A stretch of 64,000 bases of DNA. Origin: Ceratodon purpureus (Eukaryota; Streptophyta; Bryopsida; Pseudoditrichales; Ditrichaceae). The notes under the pieces are model-generated. The model was not told where the DNA came from and ran no database searches. It worked only from the letters and a program-made list of their open reading frames with translations. The DNA is taken from contig CM026425.1 of NCBI GenBank assembly GCA_014871385.1, forward strand, positions 5,805,243-5,869,242, read 5' to 3'. The number at the start of each line of letters is the position of its first letter. Within the stretch, counting starts at the first letter, position 1. A program made the position numbers and the translations under genes. Positions 10,899 to 22,552 of the stretch are shown piece by piece.

Positions 10899-13800
10899 AT
10901 GGCCAAGGCGCTGGTAGTCTCGGCTTCTGCCTCTATCGCTCGGTATTGTCTCGGATTTCTACTCTTTTTCGAGTGTTTTTTGTGAGATTGCATGTGTAGT
11001 TGTTCGTGTTCTCTTGTGGTGGTTGTTTGGGATTTGGTTCTGGGAGTAGTTGGATGCTATGGGTTGGTCTCGTGGGATTTGATTGGATTCTTGAGGAGCT
11101 TCAAGGATTTGTTTGGGGAAGTATGTGATATGAGAGTGTTTTGAATTGCTCTAAGGTCAGTAGTGTTGTGGTAGCCTGCTCTGGGAATTTGTCTTTGGGA
11201 ATCTTGTTCTTTAGGAACGTAAGCATTTTAGGAGTGGTTTGGGCAGCTTTGATGCGTGGAAGGCATGATCAATGCCTGCTGGGATTTTGGGATGAGGTTG
11301 TTGTCTTGGAGCATGCATTAGGATTGCGGAGCAGGTGGCAAGGTGGATTCTCGAAGCTAGGGTTTGGATATGTAAACAGCTAGTATTTGTGACATTGCAA
11401 ACAAGGGATGTCGGGTTGTTAGTCTACCCAAGTTGTAGAAGTGGTCCACATTTAGGGTTCAGGGTTTATGTGTCACTGATTCTGCTAGTTGTGTAATGTT
11501 ATCTGGGGAGGAGAGAGTGCAAGAGTAGTAGAATAAAGCAGACGAAAGTCTCAAGACTTACTGCCGGTCACGACTTTGTTGCTGAAAGTGTTGTGAATGA
11601 ACTCAGTGCGTGGGGGACATTTTAATGGAATACGAAATGGTTTCACGTCCTCAGTAACTTTAGTGTATTGCTTGTAGGGAGGCTGTTGGTCTGCAAATTC
11701 GTCATGTTGTAGCGGAGCCCGGAGTATCTACGCAGATTCGAACTTGCTTCAGGCATAACGCTTGCTTTAACAAAAGATTTCTATCGAGTTCGTTGCAAGT
11801 TTCCAACACCTACGATGCCAGATATACACCTAATTCGACTAAATGGAGCATTGAAAAGAGGAGTTCTCAATCATGTCAGCCTTCCTCGAGCTTCTTTACT
11901 GTCCTGCCGGAGGGTCTCTGTCGCAGGAGCAAGAGGTATGAGTGTTTCGATTTGTGTATCCTGGACCCGCTACAAATTCACAATCGGTTTTGGTTGCTGA
12001 GTAATTCGAGTGCCTGTTTCTGCAAATTTATATTGAGCACCGTTGCCTTGAGCTTTTAGCAGTGTTTAGATGCATGTATTTGTTTTGTCTAGGGAGACTG
12101 CCTTCAGAGCAGCATGAAGAATCTTACTCGTGGAAATTCATTGTTTTCCTCTGGTGCAGACGTTCGAAAAAGCTGATGCGACGGAATGCAAAAAATAAAG
12201 ATGGTGGTCCATTTATCGATAGCCAATGGTTGCCGCCTGCTGCCATGTAAGGGCAAGTTGAACAGAAGTTGTAACATTAGGAGGCTCTGGCACTAGCGAT
12301 TGTAGTAGTACGGAGTTTTGATGAACATCAGAGAATTCACACTGCAAATGGATAATTAGACCTATATGTCTTTCAAACTGGTCTTGTGAACTCATATAAG
12401 AGTACATTGTTGCCCCACCATGCGGGTCGCAGGTGTTGTTTAGCTCCTATATGAAGTGCACTTATGTTTCGAACATATTGATGTGATTGCAGAGGTGCAG
12501 AAGGTAAACCTGGGAGTGTAGGTTGTAGTAAGGTGGAGGTAGTCCAAGATGACGACGATGAATCTGGTGACCGAGTGCTTGAGGATCAATTCAATCGTTT
12601 TACGATGGCCATGGCTTTGCAAGATAGTGAAATGGCGCAACAAATAATGCAAGAAATGGGGTAATGCACTTTCTTTTATGTCCTGTTTTCATCTTATTTT
12701 TTTGCTTGCACGTGATTTCCAAATGAGACCTCTGAGATTATTAGACCAGCATATGGACGAGAGAGAAAGAGGAGACGTTCTTGAATGATATGAAGAATTT
12801 GAGAGAATATAAGGCTTAGGTACTAGTTTTTAATTCTAGGGCATTAGCTATTGGAGCATTGATTACAATCAAGTTTCTTTTTTCTTTTTTTACATTTATA
12901 TTTTGTGAGTGGGGCTTTCACTTTTACTGACTTGTCAAAGTAGGGGTCTCACCGAAAGTAGCTATATTAAAACCGTTTTAGCTATCGTTTGAGCTACAGG
13001 ATTGAAATGTTCAGAAAAGGTTGTTGAGCGTTTGAGATTATTTGAGGTATTTCTGGAACTCTCTGTTTACGCCACTAGTACCTCTTTTGAAACAGGGATT
13101 CTGATAGGGGAGAGACAACTGGACTTGCGAACGAAGTTCCTGAGTTGCAGGACCAGCTACAGCAGCTTTATGGCGAAGTGCTAAAGCTGATAGAGGAAGG
13201 AGATGATGACACTGCTCGTGCATTAATAGAGGCCAATTATGAGAATGTCGTGGAGCAACTTGAATCTGGTTACAAAAGCATTGAGCAAATCGCCATGCTG
13301 GATATCTTGGCCCAACTACGTATGAGCTTAGGTGAATTTGAGGAGGCAGAATACTTATTGGACCAGGTTTGTCTACCTTTTGATATATATTATCTCGGGA
13401 AGTTGGGATTGATTACACGGTTTACTAACATTTTATGTATTGGATTCTAGGATCTTAGATCCTCCGCTTGATTGTGCATTGTTTCAGATACATGCCTCTA
13501 CTCTTATTCTGTTTGTGCAATCTGCGTATGTCACTCTTTAGTTGAGGTTCTAAGTTACGACATGTGCATGCATGCAGACCAAAGATCTAATGGAGGCTGT
13601 TGGAATCGATCCTAAACAACCCCTTGTGGACAGGATTTTAGAGCACGTGGGAAGCATGTACACAGCATTAGGCAAACCTTCGGAAGGACTACCGTTCTAT
13701 CTGAAAAGTGTTGAAATTCAAGAACATCTACTAGGTAAACACTGTAACAGAAAGTGGCCCCAGGATCCTGTGTCGATATTTATCTGCTATTCCCAGGATG

Positions 13801-15910
13801 CTAAAATTGTCTGAAACATCATCGTGTTTAATGATGTAGGAGGAAAATAGAAAGAATGTAACAACCGTTTCACAGCGTACATGAATGTTGAGATTTTTGA
13901 CGGCATTCTGACTCATGCATTATCTTTGAGCCGAAGGATGTGACCCCTGACTTTACGCTGTTGTTGTTGCATCTTCGTGCAGGAGAAGAGAGTACATTGA
14001 TAGTTAAAACACTTCTGGGATTGGCCAGCACATTGACTGATATGGATGATACCATCAGAGCCATTGGAGTGTACAGGAGAGTGTTGTTGATTATAGAGAA
14101 GAACAAAGGCCCTACTGACGAATCATTAGCACTACCACTGTCACATTTAGGACATTGTCTATTGGAAGAGGGAAGAGTGGATGAAGCTGAACTTGCCTTG
14201 CTGAGGTACGAGGTCTTCATATTTCTATGGTCGCATAAGCCCTTGGTTACCTTTGAAGTTCTGACATGCAACTTCATTTAACTTGTGTTCACGAGGTACT
14301 GACCCTTGAAATCTATAAATGTTTGGTGTAGGGCATTGAAGCTTGTAGAGCAAACATTTGGAGCCCGTGATGGGAGGGTAGGGATTGCAAAGTGTGCACT
14401 AGCTCGGGCGAAAGCTGCTAGAGGTAACTCTCCAACTCTCAGACTCTAAACCCTTATCTTCTTGAATTCAGTATCGATTTGGTTTGATACTGGATCTAGT
14501 TCTGAGATCTATATTTGTTCACAAGCAGTATAAATGGAGTCTATCCTGCATGATACATTGTTTCACCGTATAGATACAGTCGTTCTGCCATTTAGGTAGT
14601 TTGATGACTTTAACCCTGAGTTGCTTTTGTTATTTCTTGGTTATTATGAATCTTCCAAACCCGACACCCTGCATGTGGTTAGTGGCCCTAAAGCATTATG
14701 CCTTGTCCAGGTGCGGTAGACGAATCCGTCTCCTTGTATCGTGGGGGATTGCAAGTTATGGAGGAATGCAGCAAGTTTGTGGACGATGATCCATCATTGG
14801 AGACAGTGCGTACGGATCTGGCTGAGTTGCTCAATATGATGGAAAGGTAGTTTAAGTTACTGGGTGATTTTGCCTTCATGAAAGATATCGCATTTTCTAC
14901 TACTGTCTCCAGCTTTAGCAATAACTGATAGCTATTTGTGCACAGGCATGATGAAGCTGAGGAGTTATGGGAGAGAAATCTGCAGGCAAAGGAGCGAGTA
15001 ATTGGTCTCAACGACCCTGCCTTGGTGGTGCACCTTCAGAACTTGGCCACAGCATATGCTGTATCTGGAAAATATGAAGAATGCGTGCCACTCTTGCGTC
15101 GCAGTTTAAAGTTAACGACAGCCAACCTGGGCCCAAATGCCCCGCAAGTCTCAGTGCCACTGGAATGCTTGGCGACAGCCTTGCACCATACGGGTCGGCA
15201 ATATGAAGCTGAGCCGCTTGCTCGCCAAGCACTACATATCCGTGAGGCTGCGTTTGGGGCTGACAGCGCCATTGTTGGTAAGCTTCATCTCCCCATGCCT
15301 TCAGAAGCAGTACCTAGTTGTGTTCTCGTTAATGGCATCGTCATCATTTCGAAACGGTAATTTGAAGAATATAGATATGTTTTATATGTTCTAAAACAAA
15401 CTAGTGTACTGAGTCTTCCAGGATGATAGTTTTGGACAAATAAATCAAGCACATTAGTGTTGAAGTACTACCTTCGCTGTACTTCTGGGTTCTCATGCAA
15501 TAGTTAGTGTCTCCATTGTGGTACGTAATAGTTTTCTTCAGGTCATGTTGTATTGTAAATCCGTTGAAATTATTCCTTTGCAAGTATTCATGCAAGATGA
15601 CCCTTTTGCAGGGGAAGCATGCAACTGCCTGGCATCTATCTTGCACTCCATCGGAAGGTTAGAGGAGGCGCTTACGTTGATGAAGCGAGTGTTAGCCATT
15701 CAGGAGAAACATGTAGGCCCAGATAGTCCAGAGATTGTGATGACTTTACAGCTGATGATCATGCTTTTAGATAAGCTTGGAAGAATAGATGACATCGAAC
15801 CGCTTTATATGAGGTTAGCAAAGATTAGCACTGCACACGGAGGAGACATCGAAGAAGACATTGAGAACGCGGCCAGAACTGACATGTTTGGTGGCTTGTT
15901 CAAGCCTTGA
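10899..15910 (+). CDS. TPR protein, kinesin-light-chain/nephrocystin type
   Basis: Eleven exons: 10899–10942, 11678–11935, 12160–12246, 12493–12660, 13096–13366, 13578–13734, 13983–14205, 14332–14423, 14711–14846, 14946–15277, 15612–15910. All junctions are GT–AG, phases agree, and the total is 688 residues. The N-terminus (MAKALVVSASASIAR, then a basic, Ser-rich region) looks like a plastid or mitochondrial transit peptide. Residues about 160–185 are acidic. From about residue 220 a helical region leads into roughly eight 42-residue TPRs of the kinesin-light-chain type, for example LATAYAVSGKYEECVPLLRR and LASILHSIGRLEEALTLMKR. TPRs form a superhelical protein-binding surface; the partner is unknown. 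It resembles kinesin-light-chain-related plant proteins, but nothing shows motor binding. The first exon is least certain: it is 44 bp and chosen by frame and transit-like composition. Confidence 0.82.
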
Positions 15911-17488
15911 AAGTTTCCAATATGAACGTATTATCATTCTCGTGTTATGCTGGATCTATTTTAACGATTTTTCTGAAGCTAGAAATGGATCTGAAGGAAC
16001 TGACTGGTCCACTTGTGCGGAATCATGCTTCATAGAGTTTTCCTCTTATTTTACGAGTTTTTTATTTGAATTATCATGGAGAAGGTGGTATTCACTTGGA
16101 ATGTGAAGTAGTGTCTACAAGTAGCTCTTAAAAATGGATTATGTTACATGGACATTAAAAGTGGCCTCCAATGATAGGGGACGTACGGCAAAACCAATCT
16201 CCATCCGAGAATTTTAGTGCCTAGGTCGCTAGTACACAACCACTATCTTGAAAGCAATTAATTACTGAAATTATTTTGTTTATCAATAGTCAATTGGGAT
16301 TTTGGGCAGATCCCAATGATTCAACTTCAAACATGATTTTTGCAAAAAAAATTGTAAAAACTTCAAGAGCTGTGGGGGAACATATTGGTTTTTATGTGGT
16401 GGAAAATTTTCACTAAAAAATCATGGAAAGGTTTGTCACACTGTGTTTTTGGACATATCCCGGGAAGGTGAATTCCAACATAAGATCATCTTCAGTGTGA
16501 CCGCATAGTCCACGAGTTGCAGATCAGGACCTCAGCTCAAGAGCCACAAATTTCGCAGTTTGCACAGACAGAATAGGAGCAAAGACAGGTATCGGAAACA
16601 ATGAAGAAATCAAGATAAGATTTAGAAGATCCTAGAATATTATTCCCACCAGTACATAAGTTCATGAACAACGTGATTGCAACATGTTAATTTGCACATA
16701 ATTGTCTCTCAAGCATTGACACCTATGACCCCACAGTTTCTACGTTTCTCGAGAATCACTGAGCCTGCCCAGAAACGAGAACACTGCACCGTTTTTATAC
16801 AGACACAGACATTCTGGATTCATCGATCAGTAGTACGCCGTCGACATGATACCTTGACATGCAACCCAATTAGAGCTCAATAAATTTCCTCAAAGTGCCT
16901 CAGTCTAGCTTCTCAATTCCCTGTTCGAACGTGCATGTAGCTGAATCTCTATCTCCGAACTTACTAAAGTACTGATCGATGATCATAATCGCCTTGCAAA
17001 ATCATCTAACAATTATTATGATCGAGTAATATGTGAGCAGGGGCGCTGTGAAACGTCAAGATATGAACAGTAATGTTATACACCTGGATCTTATGCAGCT
17101 GCACAGATCAAACCAAGCAACTTGTATTCAAATCGATGCAGCAGTTCAGTTGTTGAACAGCTGCAAAGCCGTTACAGATGATTCACACGGTTATGAAACG
17201 TAATTGTTACGTGGCTGCAGCCTCTTTCGTCTCCTTGCAACTGAATCATGGATCCAGTCGATGATCGTTTGCCTTGTGTCTGTGATCCATTGCATCGGCA
17301 TGGCGAAGCTGAAGCGGTTCTCCAGCCGTTAGAGGTTTCGTATCTGTCGGTCATGGGCTTTGGAACAAAGAAACCTTCTCCATCTCGAAGCATGCTGTTT
17401 GCAAACATCAGTCGCAAGGAAGGAAACATCGGCACTGCATGATTCAATCCGAAGTCGCTCTGCTTGGAAGAATAGGCTGATCTCGGAG
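15911..17488. other. Intergenic, UTRs
   Basis: 3' UTR of the TPR gene followed by about 1.3 kb without a recognisable exon. The part from about 17200 is probably the 5' UTR of the lipocalin-like gene; its open frame extends upstream without an ATG before 17489. Confidence 0.5.
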
Positions 17489-19002
17489 ATGAATTTCGTA
17501 TGCCAATCTCGAATGATGGGGACGAGATTGTGCACGATCCTGTTTCTCCTCACACTTATCGCCATAACAGAGTTTGCAGGAGTCCATGGAGTTGCCACCC
17601 TCGATTCATTCTGCGAGAAGGCGAACAGCTACTCAAACTCCACATGCCCTGATGTGTCCACATTCGACATCGTCGACCCCGCAGCGTACGCGGGCATGTG
17701 GTACGAAATCGGAAGCACAGCGCAGTTCAAGCTCTTGTCGGAGGCGGGACTGGATTGTCTGCAATCGAACTACACACTGCAACTGCCCAACGACCCCAGC
17801 GGCGCCGCGCTCGCCGTCGTGAACAGCGGAGAGCGATCTATGGGAGCCATCGCCACCTTGGCCATCACCAGCATCAGCACCGGCGCCAAAGAGATATGCA
17901 TGAACGCGCGCGATGTGTGCTCGTATATCGGACCGTCCAGTGCGATGATGCAATCCGTGACGGAGCTCCGGATAGTCTCCGACAAAGTGAAGTCCTCGCT
18001 TCCAGAGCAGGCGGCGACTCTCGACGACGTCGCTCAAAAGGTTGAGAACTACGCATACAACGTCTCCAAAGAGTTCACCATGCTGGCCAAGCATGTGGCG
18101 AAGATTCAGACGATGGATGGCTTCCTCAGCGCAGGAAATGACTCGGCAACCAACGTCGACCAGCTCAAACTCGACATGATCGCAATGAGCAAACACATCG
18201 ACGTGTTTGTGGAGTTCATGCACGAGATGGACATCGCTCGGAGCCTTCTCGCGCAAGTGAGCCACACCCCATCTTCTCTCACTCCATTCATAATATACTC
18301 TCCAGACCAAGCTCTTCCAATGACACATTGAATGTTCAATCGATGACCAGGTAGCTGTGAAGCTCGTCCTGGCTGGCGAGTTCGTCTGTTCGGTGGACAT
18401 AACGGAAGCATCTGCCCTAATTGCAGCCGCAGAGCAAAGCATCTCGCTGCGTGCAGCGCGAATGAGGTCGACCCACACGGCCATGAACGCTGCCTCGGAG
18501 GTTTTACAGCTCGCTGATCTCAAGCTGCCCAACAATCTGTCGTGGAGTTCACCCGGAGTCGCCACTCAAAATGCCACCGCCAGAGGCCGATTAGAGGTAA
18601 TTGAGTCGCTGATCTCCATCTCTCGTTGAATCCCTGATGATGTTCACAGCGACATACCGTATTGCAGGCGTCGGCCAAACCCTACTGATGGAATAATCTT
18701 CCTGTGATGTGCAGTTTTCCATCTTGGGTTTGAGCGACCCCTATGTGATTATCGCCCTGGAGGGCTTGCCGAGCAGAGGCTACGACGCTGCGCTATTGTA
18801 TTCGTGCACGGAGGATCGACTGCTGGATACAATCCAGCAAAGCTTTTTCGTGCTTTCTCGACGGCCAACTCTTCAACCTGCGACACTGAATCGATTCTTG
18901 GCCGTGGCGTCGTCCTTGGGGATCGACCTTGACTGTGAGAATCCCTTTCTGCCATCAAGCTGCAACGGTGCTCCGGAAGGGGATGCTCCCACATCGATGT
19001 GA
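17489..19002 (+). CDS. Secreted lipocalin-like protein with large helical insertion
   Basis: Exons 17489–18256, 18351–18596 and 18715–19002 join in phase 0 to 433 residues. The start is the first ATG of the open frame; another at 17513 is possible. Residues about 9–34 form a signal peptide (CTILFLLTLIAITEFAGVHG). YAGMWYEIG (about 67–75) is the lipocalin GxW motif, followed by SNYTLQLP. The C-terminal exon carries a matching lipocalin end: YDAALLYSC and FFVLSRRPTLQPATLNRFL. Lipocalins bind small hydrophobic ligands in a beta-barrel. Between the two halves (about residues 160–338) lies a mostly alpha-helical stretch with no beta-barrel character, including QAATLDDVAQKVENYAYNVS. A normal lipocalin is about 180 residues, so this insertion doubles the size. 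Cysteines at several points suggest disulfides. Ligand unknown. Confidence 0.78.
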
Positions 19003-19937
19003 CATTGCGTTGGAGGCATGAAACGCGCCCATCGTCACTTGTGACCTTAACGAGAGTGCAACATGGAGGATCTCGAAGCATCCATAGGCTTTGGAATGTG
19101 AAACAGGAGCATGAATCAAACACAGATGTAGTTTCCTGATCAAGCGCTCTGTATGTCCGTCTCAGTTGCAGATCTCGGGGGTATCGATGTTTCAGATCAG
19201 TCCTAAATTTTGTGTTTTCGAAAAAAACTCCAATTGCAACCTCTCCATCTCTATCTTCCAGAAACGCTTGAATGTGTGTAAGTTGTCACCTCTGTATCTT
19301 CTTCCAACTGTTTGTGATATAATTTAAATTCGTGCCAAATGGTACGAAATTTGCAAGACAATTAGTGACCTAATATTCGGTGTAGCACTTCCTCCAGTCG
19401 CTCAAATCTACATGCAAACGAAATATAAACACTGCTCTTGACTCCTGAGTGCTACATAGTTGAAGGGTACTCCCAGGTTTTGGTCGGCCATTCAAAACTG
19501 TGCCTCCAATCTAGTGTTTTTAAGATAATATGCCCTGCTTATGAAACAGACTCCCCGCCTCATCGCTAAATACTTTTCGACATGCGTTTCGTGGTCCAAA
19601 ACTTCACCCACATCCTCGAAGATTCAAATTAGTTGCACTGTTATTGATTTGGCGGAGAGGCAGAAGTCACGAGTTGCAAATTCCTAATTGAAGCTAGCTG
19701 TGAAGCCACATAGTCCGGCGTCGATGACATTACATCAGAGATTGCAACAAACTAAAAATACTCAGAGTAGCTGGATGACCACCTTGATACCTGTACTTGC
19801 ATCTATTGACCCAAACTTGATGACAAGCGGCAAGTTAATACAACATCTGCCAAAAAGAGGTCGTCAAACACTTCGACAATGAACTGCACATTATAAACTG
19901 CCTTGGCGAGGCTTGGACTCCTGGTGCACAATCCTCA
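19003..19937. other. Intergenic between convergent genes
   Basis: 3' flanks of the lipocalin-like gene and of the O-methyltransferase on the other strand. No exon or repeat recognised. Confidence 0.5.
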
Positions 19938-21486
19938 CTAGCGGGCTTCAATGAGCCAGTGTTGAGGCTGAAGACAGATAAACTTCACATTTGGGAATCC
20001 AGCGAGAGCCAGGAGAGACCTCCACTGCTCCTCAGTGCGATCCACCCCTCCACCATAAACTAGCAACGCTATGTCCATCATCGGTGACACTCCTGTGTAT
20101 GGGCTCTCACCTCCGAACTCGGATGGAATCACAGGGTCGTAGATTAGTAGTTTGCCATCGGGTGTGAGTGATTTCTTGCAGTTTTGGAGAATTTTGAGAG
20201 AGTCTTCATCGTTGAATAAATGCACCACATTCTGCACACGTCAGACAGAATGAGTCCCTTATGTGGGATTTCACTTACACAATGTAGAATTTGTCAAGAC
20301 ATGTATGCAGACCTTCAAGAGCATGGTATCGCCATGGGGTATTTCAGTGTCGAGTAGATTTTGAGCAACGTGCTCCACTCCTATCCCAAACCACGCATGT
20401 CAGACTCATCAGGAATTCACAGACGAATGCAATGAGATGAGAATTTCCAAGTCAAGGAATTGGTACTAGAAAGTTTCATGAGGTATACCAGGCACATTGG
20501 GAGCCCCTGTGACGACGTGAGGGAAGTCGAAGTTGATTCCACGAATGTGAGGATGCGCGGCGACAATGGCTGCAACTGTGGTGCCCTTGTTCCCACCCAC
20601 ATCAACGAGCGATTTCACATCTTTGAACCCATCGTAGCGCTTCAATGCTTCGATTTTCTGCGATCCTTGTACTCTATCCGCGGCGTTCCAGAGCTCCCCA
20701 TACTCGGGGTCGATGTTTGAGTCTGCTCAAACCGCAAGACAACAACGCTGAGCGTTTAGGACAACAAAAGCTAAACCCAATCCCTTGTTGCGCAGACTAT
20801 CGGAGCTTGAGCCATCGAGGAATTGGTGCGTGCGTACCTTGCCATACGCTACCTTAAATGGATTCTTCCCACACAGAATAGTTTCGTGGAGGTGTTGCCA
20901 CGGGGTCTGAGAGCTTTTGTAGTTGAGGTACATCACCATGGGCGCCAGGCTGCCGGGGTTGTTCTCTCGCACCAACATCCGTGAAGCTGGGGTCAGGCCA
21001 TAGCGAGCGAGAGGCTCGCTGGAATGGGACTCGACCTGGTCTGCGGAGAAGACACCCAGATGCACCAAAGCGCGCATGACTCGGTGGAGGGAGAGCTCGT
21101 CCACGGATCCGCTGGGAAGCTCTGCGGCTATCTCGTGGACAGAGAGATGTCTCTGAGGCTCCGCGCGTGCAAGGATGTCGGGGATGTTGAGCTCCACTGC
21201 GGCTTTCAGTGTCATCGCTGCTGCGTGCCCGAACAGAAGTGGCGACAGGACGTCCATAGCCGATTGTGGAGGCCGTCGTCCATCTTGCGCAGCAGCTCCG
21301 GTCTTCGACAGCTACATGCAAGTCAAGCAAACGCATCAGATTGACATCAAAGGTGATACAAACATCTCTACAATTCAATTTGTCTTCCTACTTGTGAGAT
21401 TTTCTGATGCAAGTGCAGTAATTCAATCAAAACTGTGTGACTTAGCCAATCTACCTCACCATGGTCATCGCATCCCAGCCCGCCAT
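19938..21486 (-). CDS. SAM-dependent O-methyltransferase, plant COMT type
   Basis: Read on the minus strand: exons 21486–21460, 21311–20798, 20722–20489, 20380–20313 and 20231–19938, total 378 residues, the usual size of class II plant OMTs. Domain order: dimerisation region with LLFGHAAAMTLKAAVELNIP; SAM-binding motif LVDVGGNKGTTVAA; FPHVVTGAP; catalytic region LLKNVVHLFNDEDSLKIL with the general-base His; PDGKLLIYDPVIP. The enzyme would methylate a phenolic hydroxyl (caffeate-, flavonoid- or hydroxyindole-like); the substrate cannot be read from the sequence. Two points are weak. Exon 1 is only nine codons, chosen because its GTGAGG donor restores phase 0 with the acceptor at 21312–21313. 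The donor at 20797 (GTCTGC) is non-optimal, but it is the one that restores frame to the next exon. Confidence 0.82.
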
Positions 21487-22552
21487 CAGATAAGTTAATG
21501 CGTCTCGGAGATGCTCTCTGCTTCTGATCTTCACCTCCCCCTGCTCTTTCACGGCAGCCTCACTAATCACATTCTACTTCAAGGTTTTCAAAATGAGCAG
21601 ATTCAGCGATGAAAATGTGCCTAGACTGCAATGTGTGATCAACCATTTGCGGTCCTGGGATTACATACACGAAGCTCAAAAGTCCGAGATGCCAACTGCT
21701 ACAGGATCCATGTGCATCTCGAGCCATTTTCCATGTATGGCATGGTGATTGTTTATGCAGAATGGCGACACCATGGTGAAATAGCAAGTGAACCCTGCAG
21801 CTCTGCGGAGTTTCTTCGTCATTCCAATTTACCGGCAGGTGCAACTTTTCAAGTTGGTGGAAATATTGCGGTTAACGTTTTCATTCTCTGAAGGCGAACA
21901 CTGCTCATGCGTTCTGCCAATCTTCTGAGAACTTCCGATCCACATATCAGCAGCTGTGCAAAATGCAAACATGAAATCGTAAGTGATGAACAGTCTGGAG
22001 GTACACCTCCAGAACTTAGCACAATGAGGTATAGAAGTCATACATGAGGACCAATAGTGGTAACAAAATCAAACTACAAAAGTGTCGAGATTGAAATACT
22101 CCGCACGTGGATTTGTAATTTTCTACGCATTGAAAATAAATATTTGTATCAAAGAAGAAAACAAATCGAGTGCACATGCCATTCCAAACAAAGTCTTAGA
22201 AATATATATCCTCGTGAAGAAAATAATAGTACTTCCACAGAAGGAAATTTAGTAAATATCTGGGCAACAAATTACTTAGTAATAGTGCTGCCCTGGAGAT
22301 TGATGGTTCTCCTGAACATCGTCCAGACGTGTAAGGGAGTGATGCTATTGATAACCTCCTAATACTACTCCTATTCTATTGTAAAATGGTTCATTCCCAC
22401 ACGGTCTTGTACAGATATTCTAAACTGGGGCAGTTCAGTATGTACTAGAATGAACAGTAACAGTACAAAACTAACAAGGAGAGAGGCAACGGGTATACAA
22501 AAAGGCTGCTCCCTTCAACCTTGCACTTGTTCCTATCTACAACCAAGCCTGA
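21487..22552. other. Intergenic and MCTP 3' region
   Basis: Upstream region of the O-methyltransferase and downstream region of the MCTP gene that ends at 22553; both genes are on the minus strand. No exon recognised. Confidence 0.5.

Noticed and set aside
17633-18565. 310-codon open frame on the minus strand across the lipocalin-like gene
   Set aside because: It is antisense to a multi-exon gene with clear domain matches; GC-rich codons make the opposite strand open. No domain recognised.
20854-21378. Minus-strand frame overlapping the O-methyltransferase
   Set aside because: Arg/Ser-rich translation in a shifted frame of exon 2; the OMT frame has the conserved motifs.
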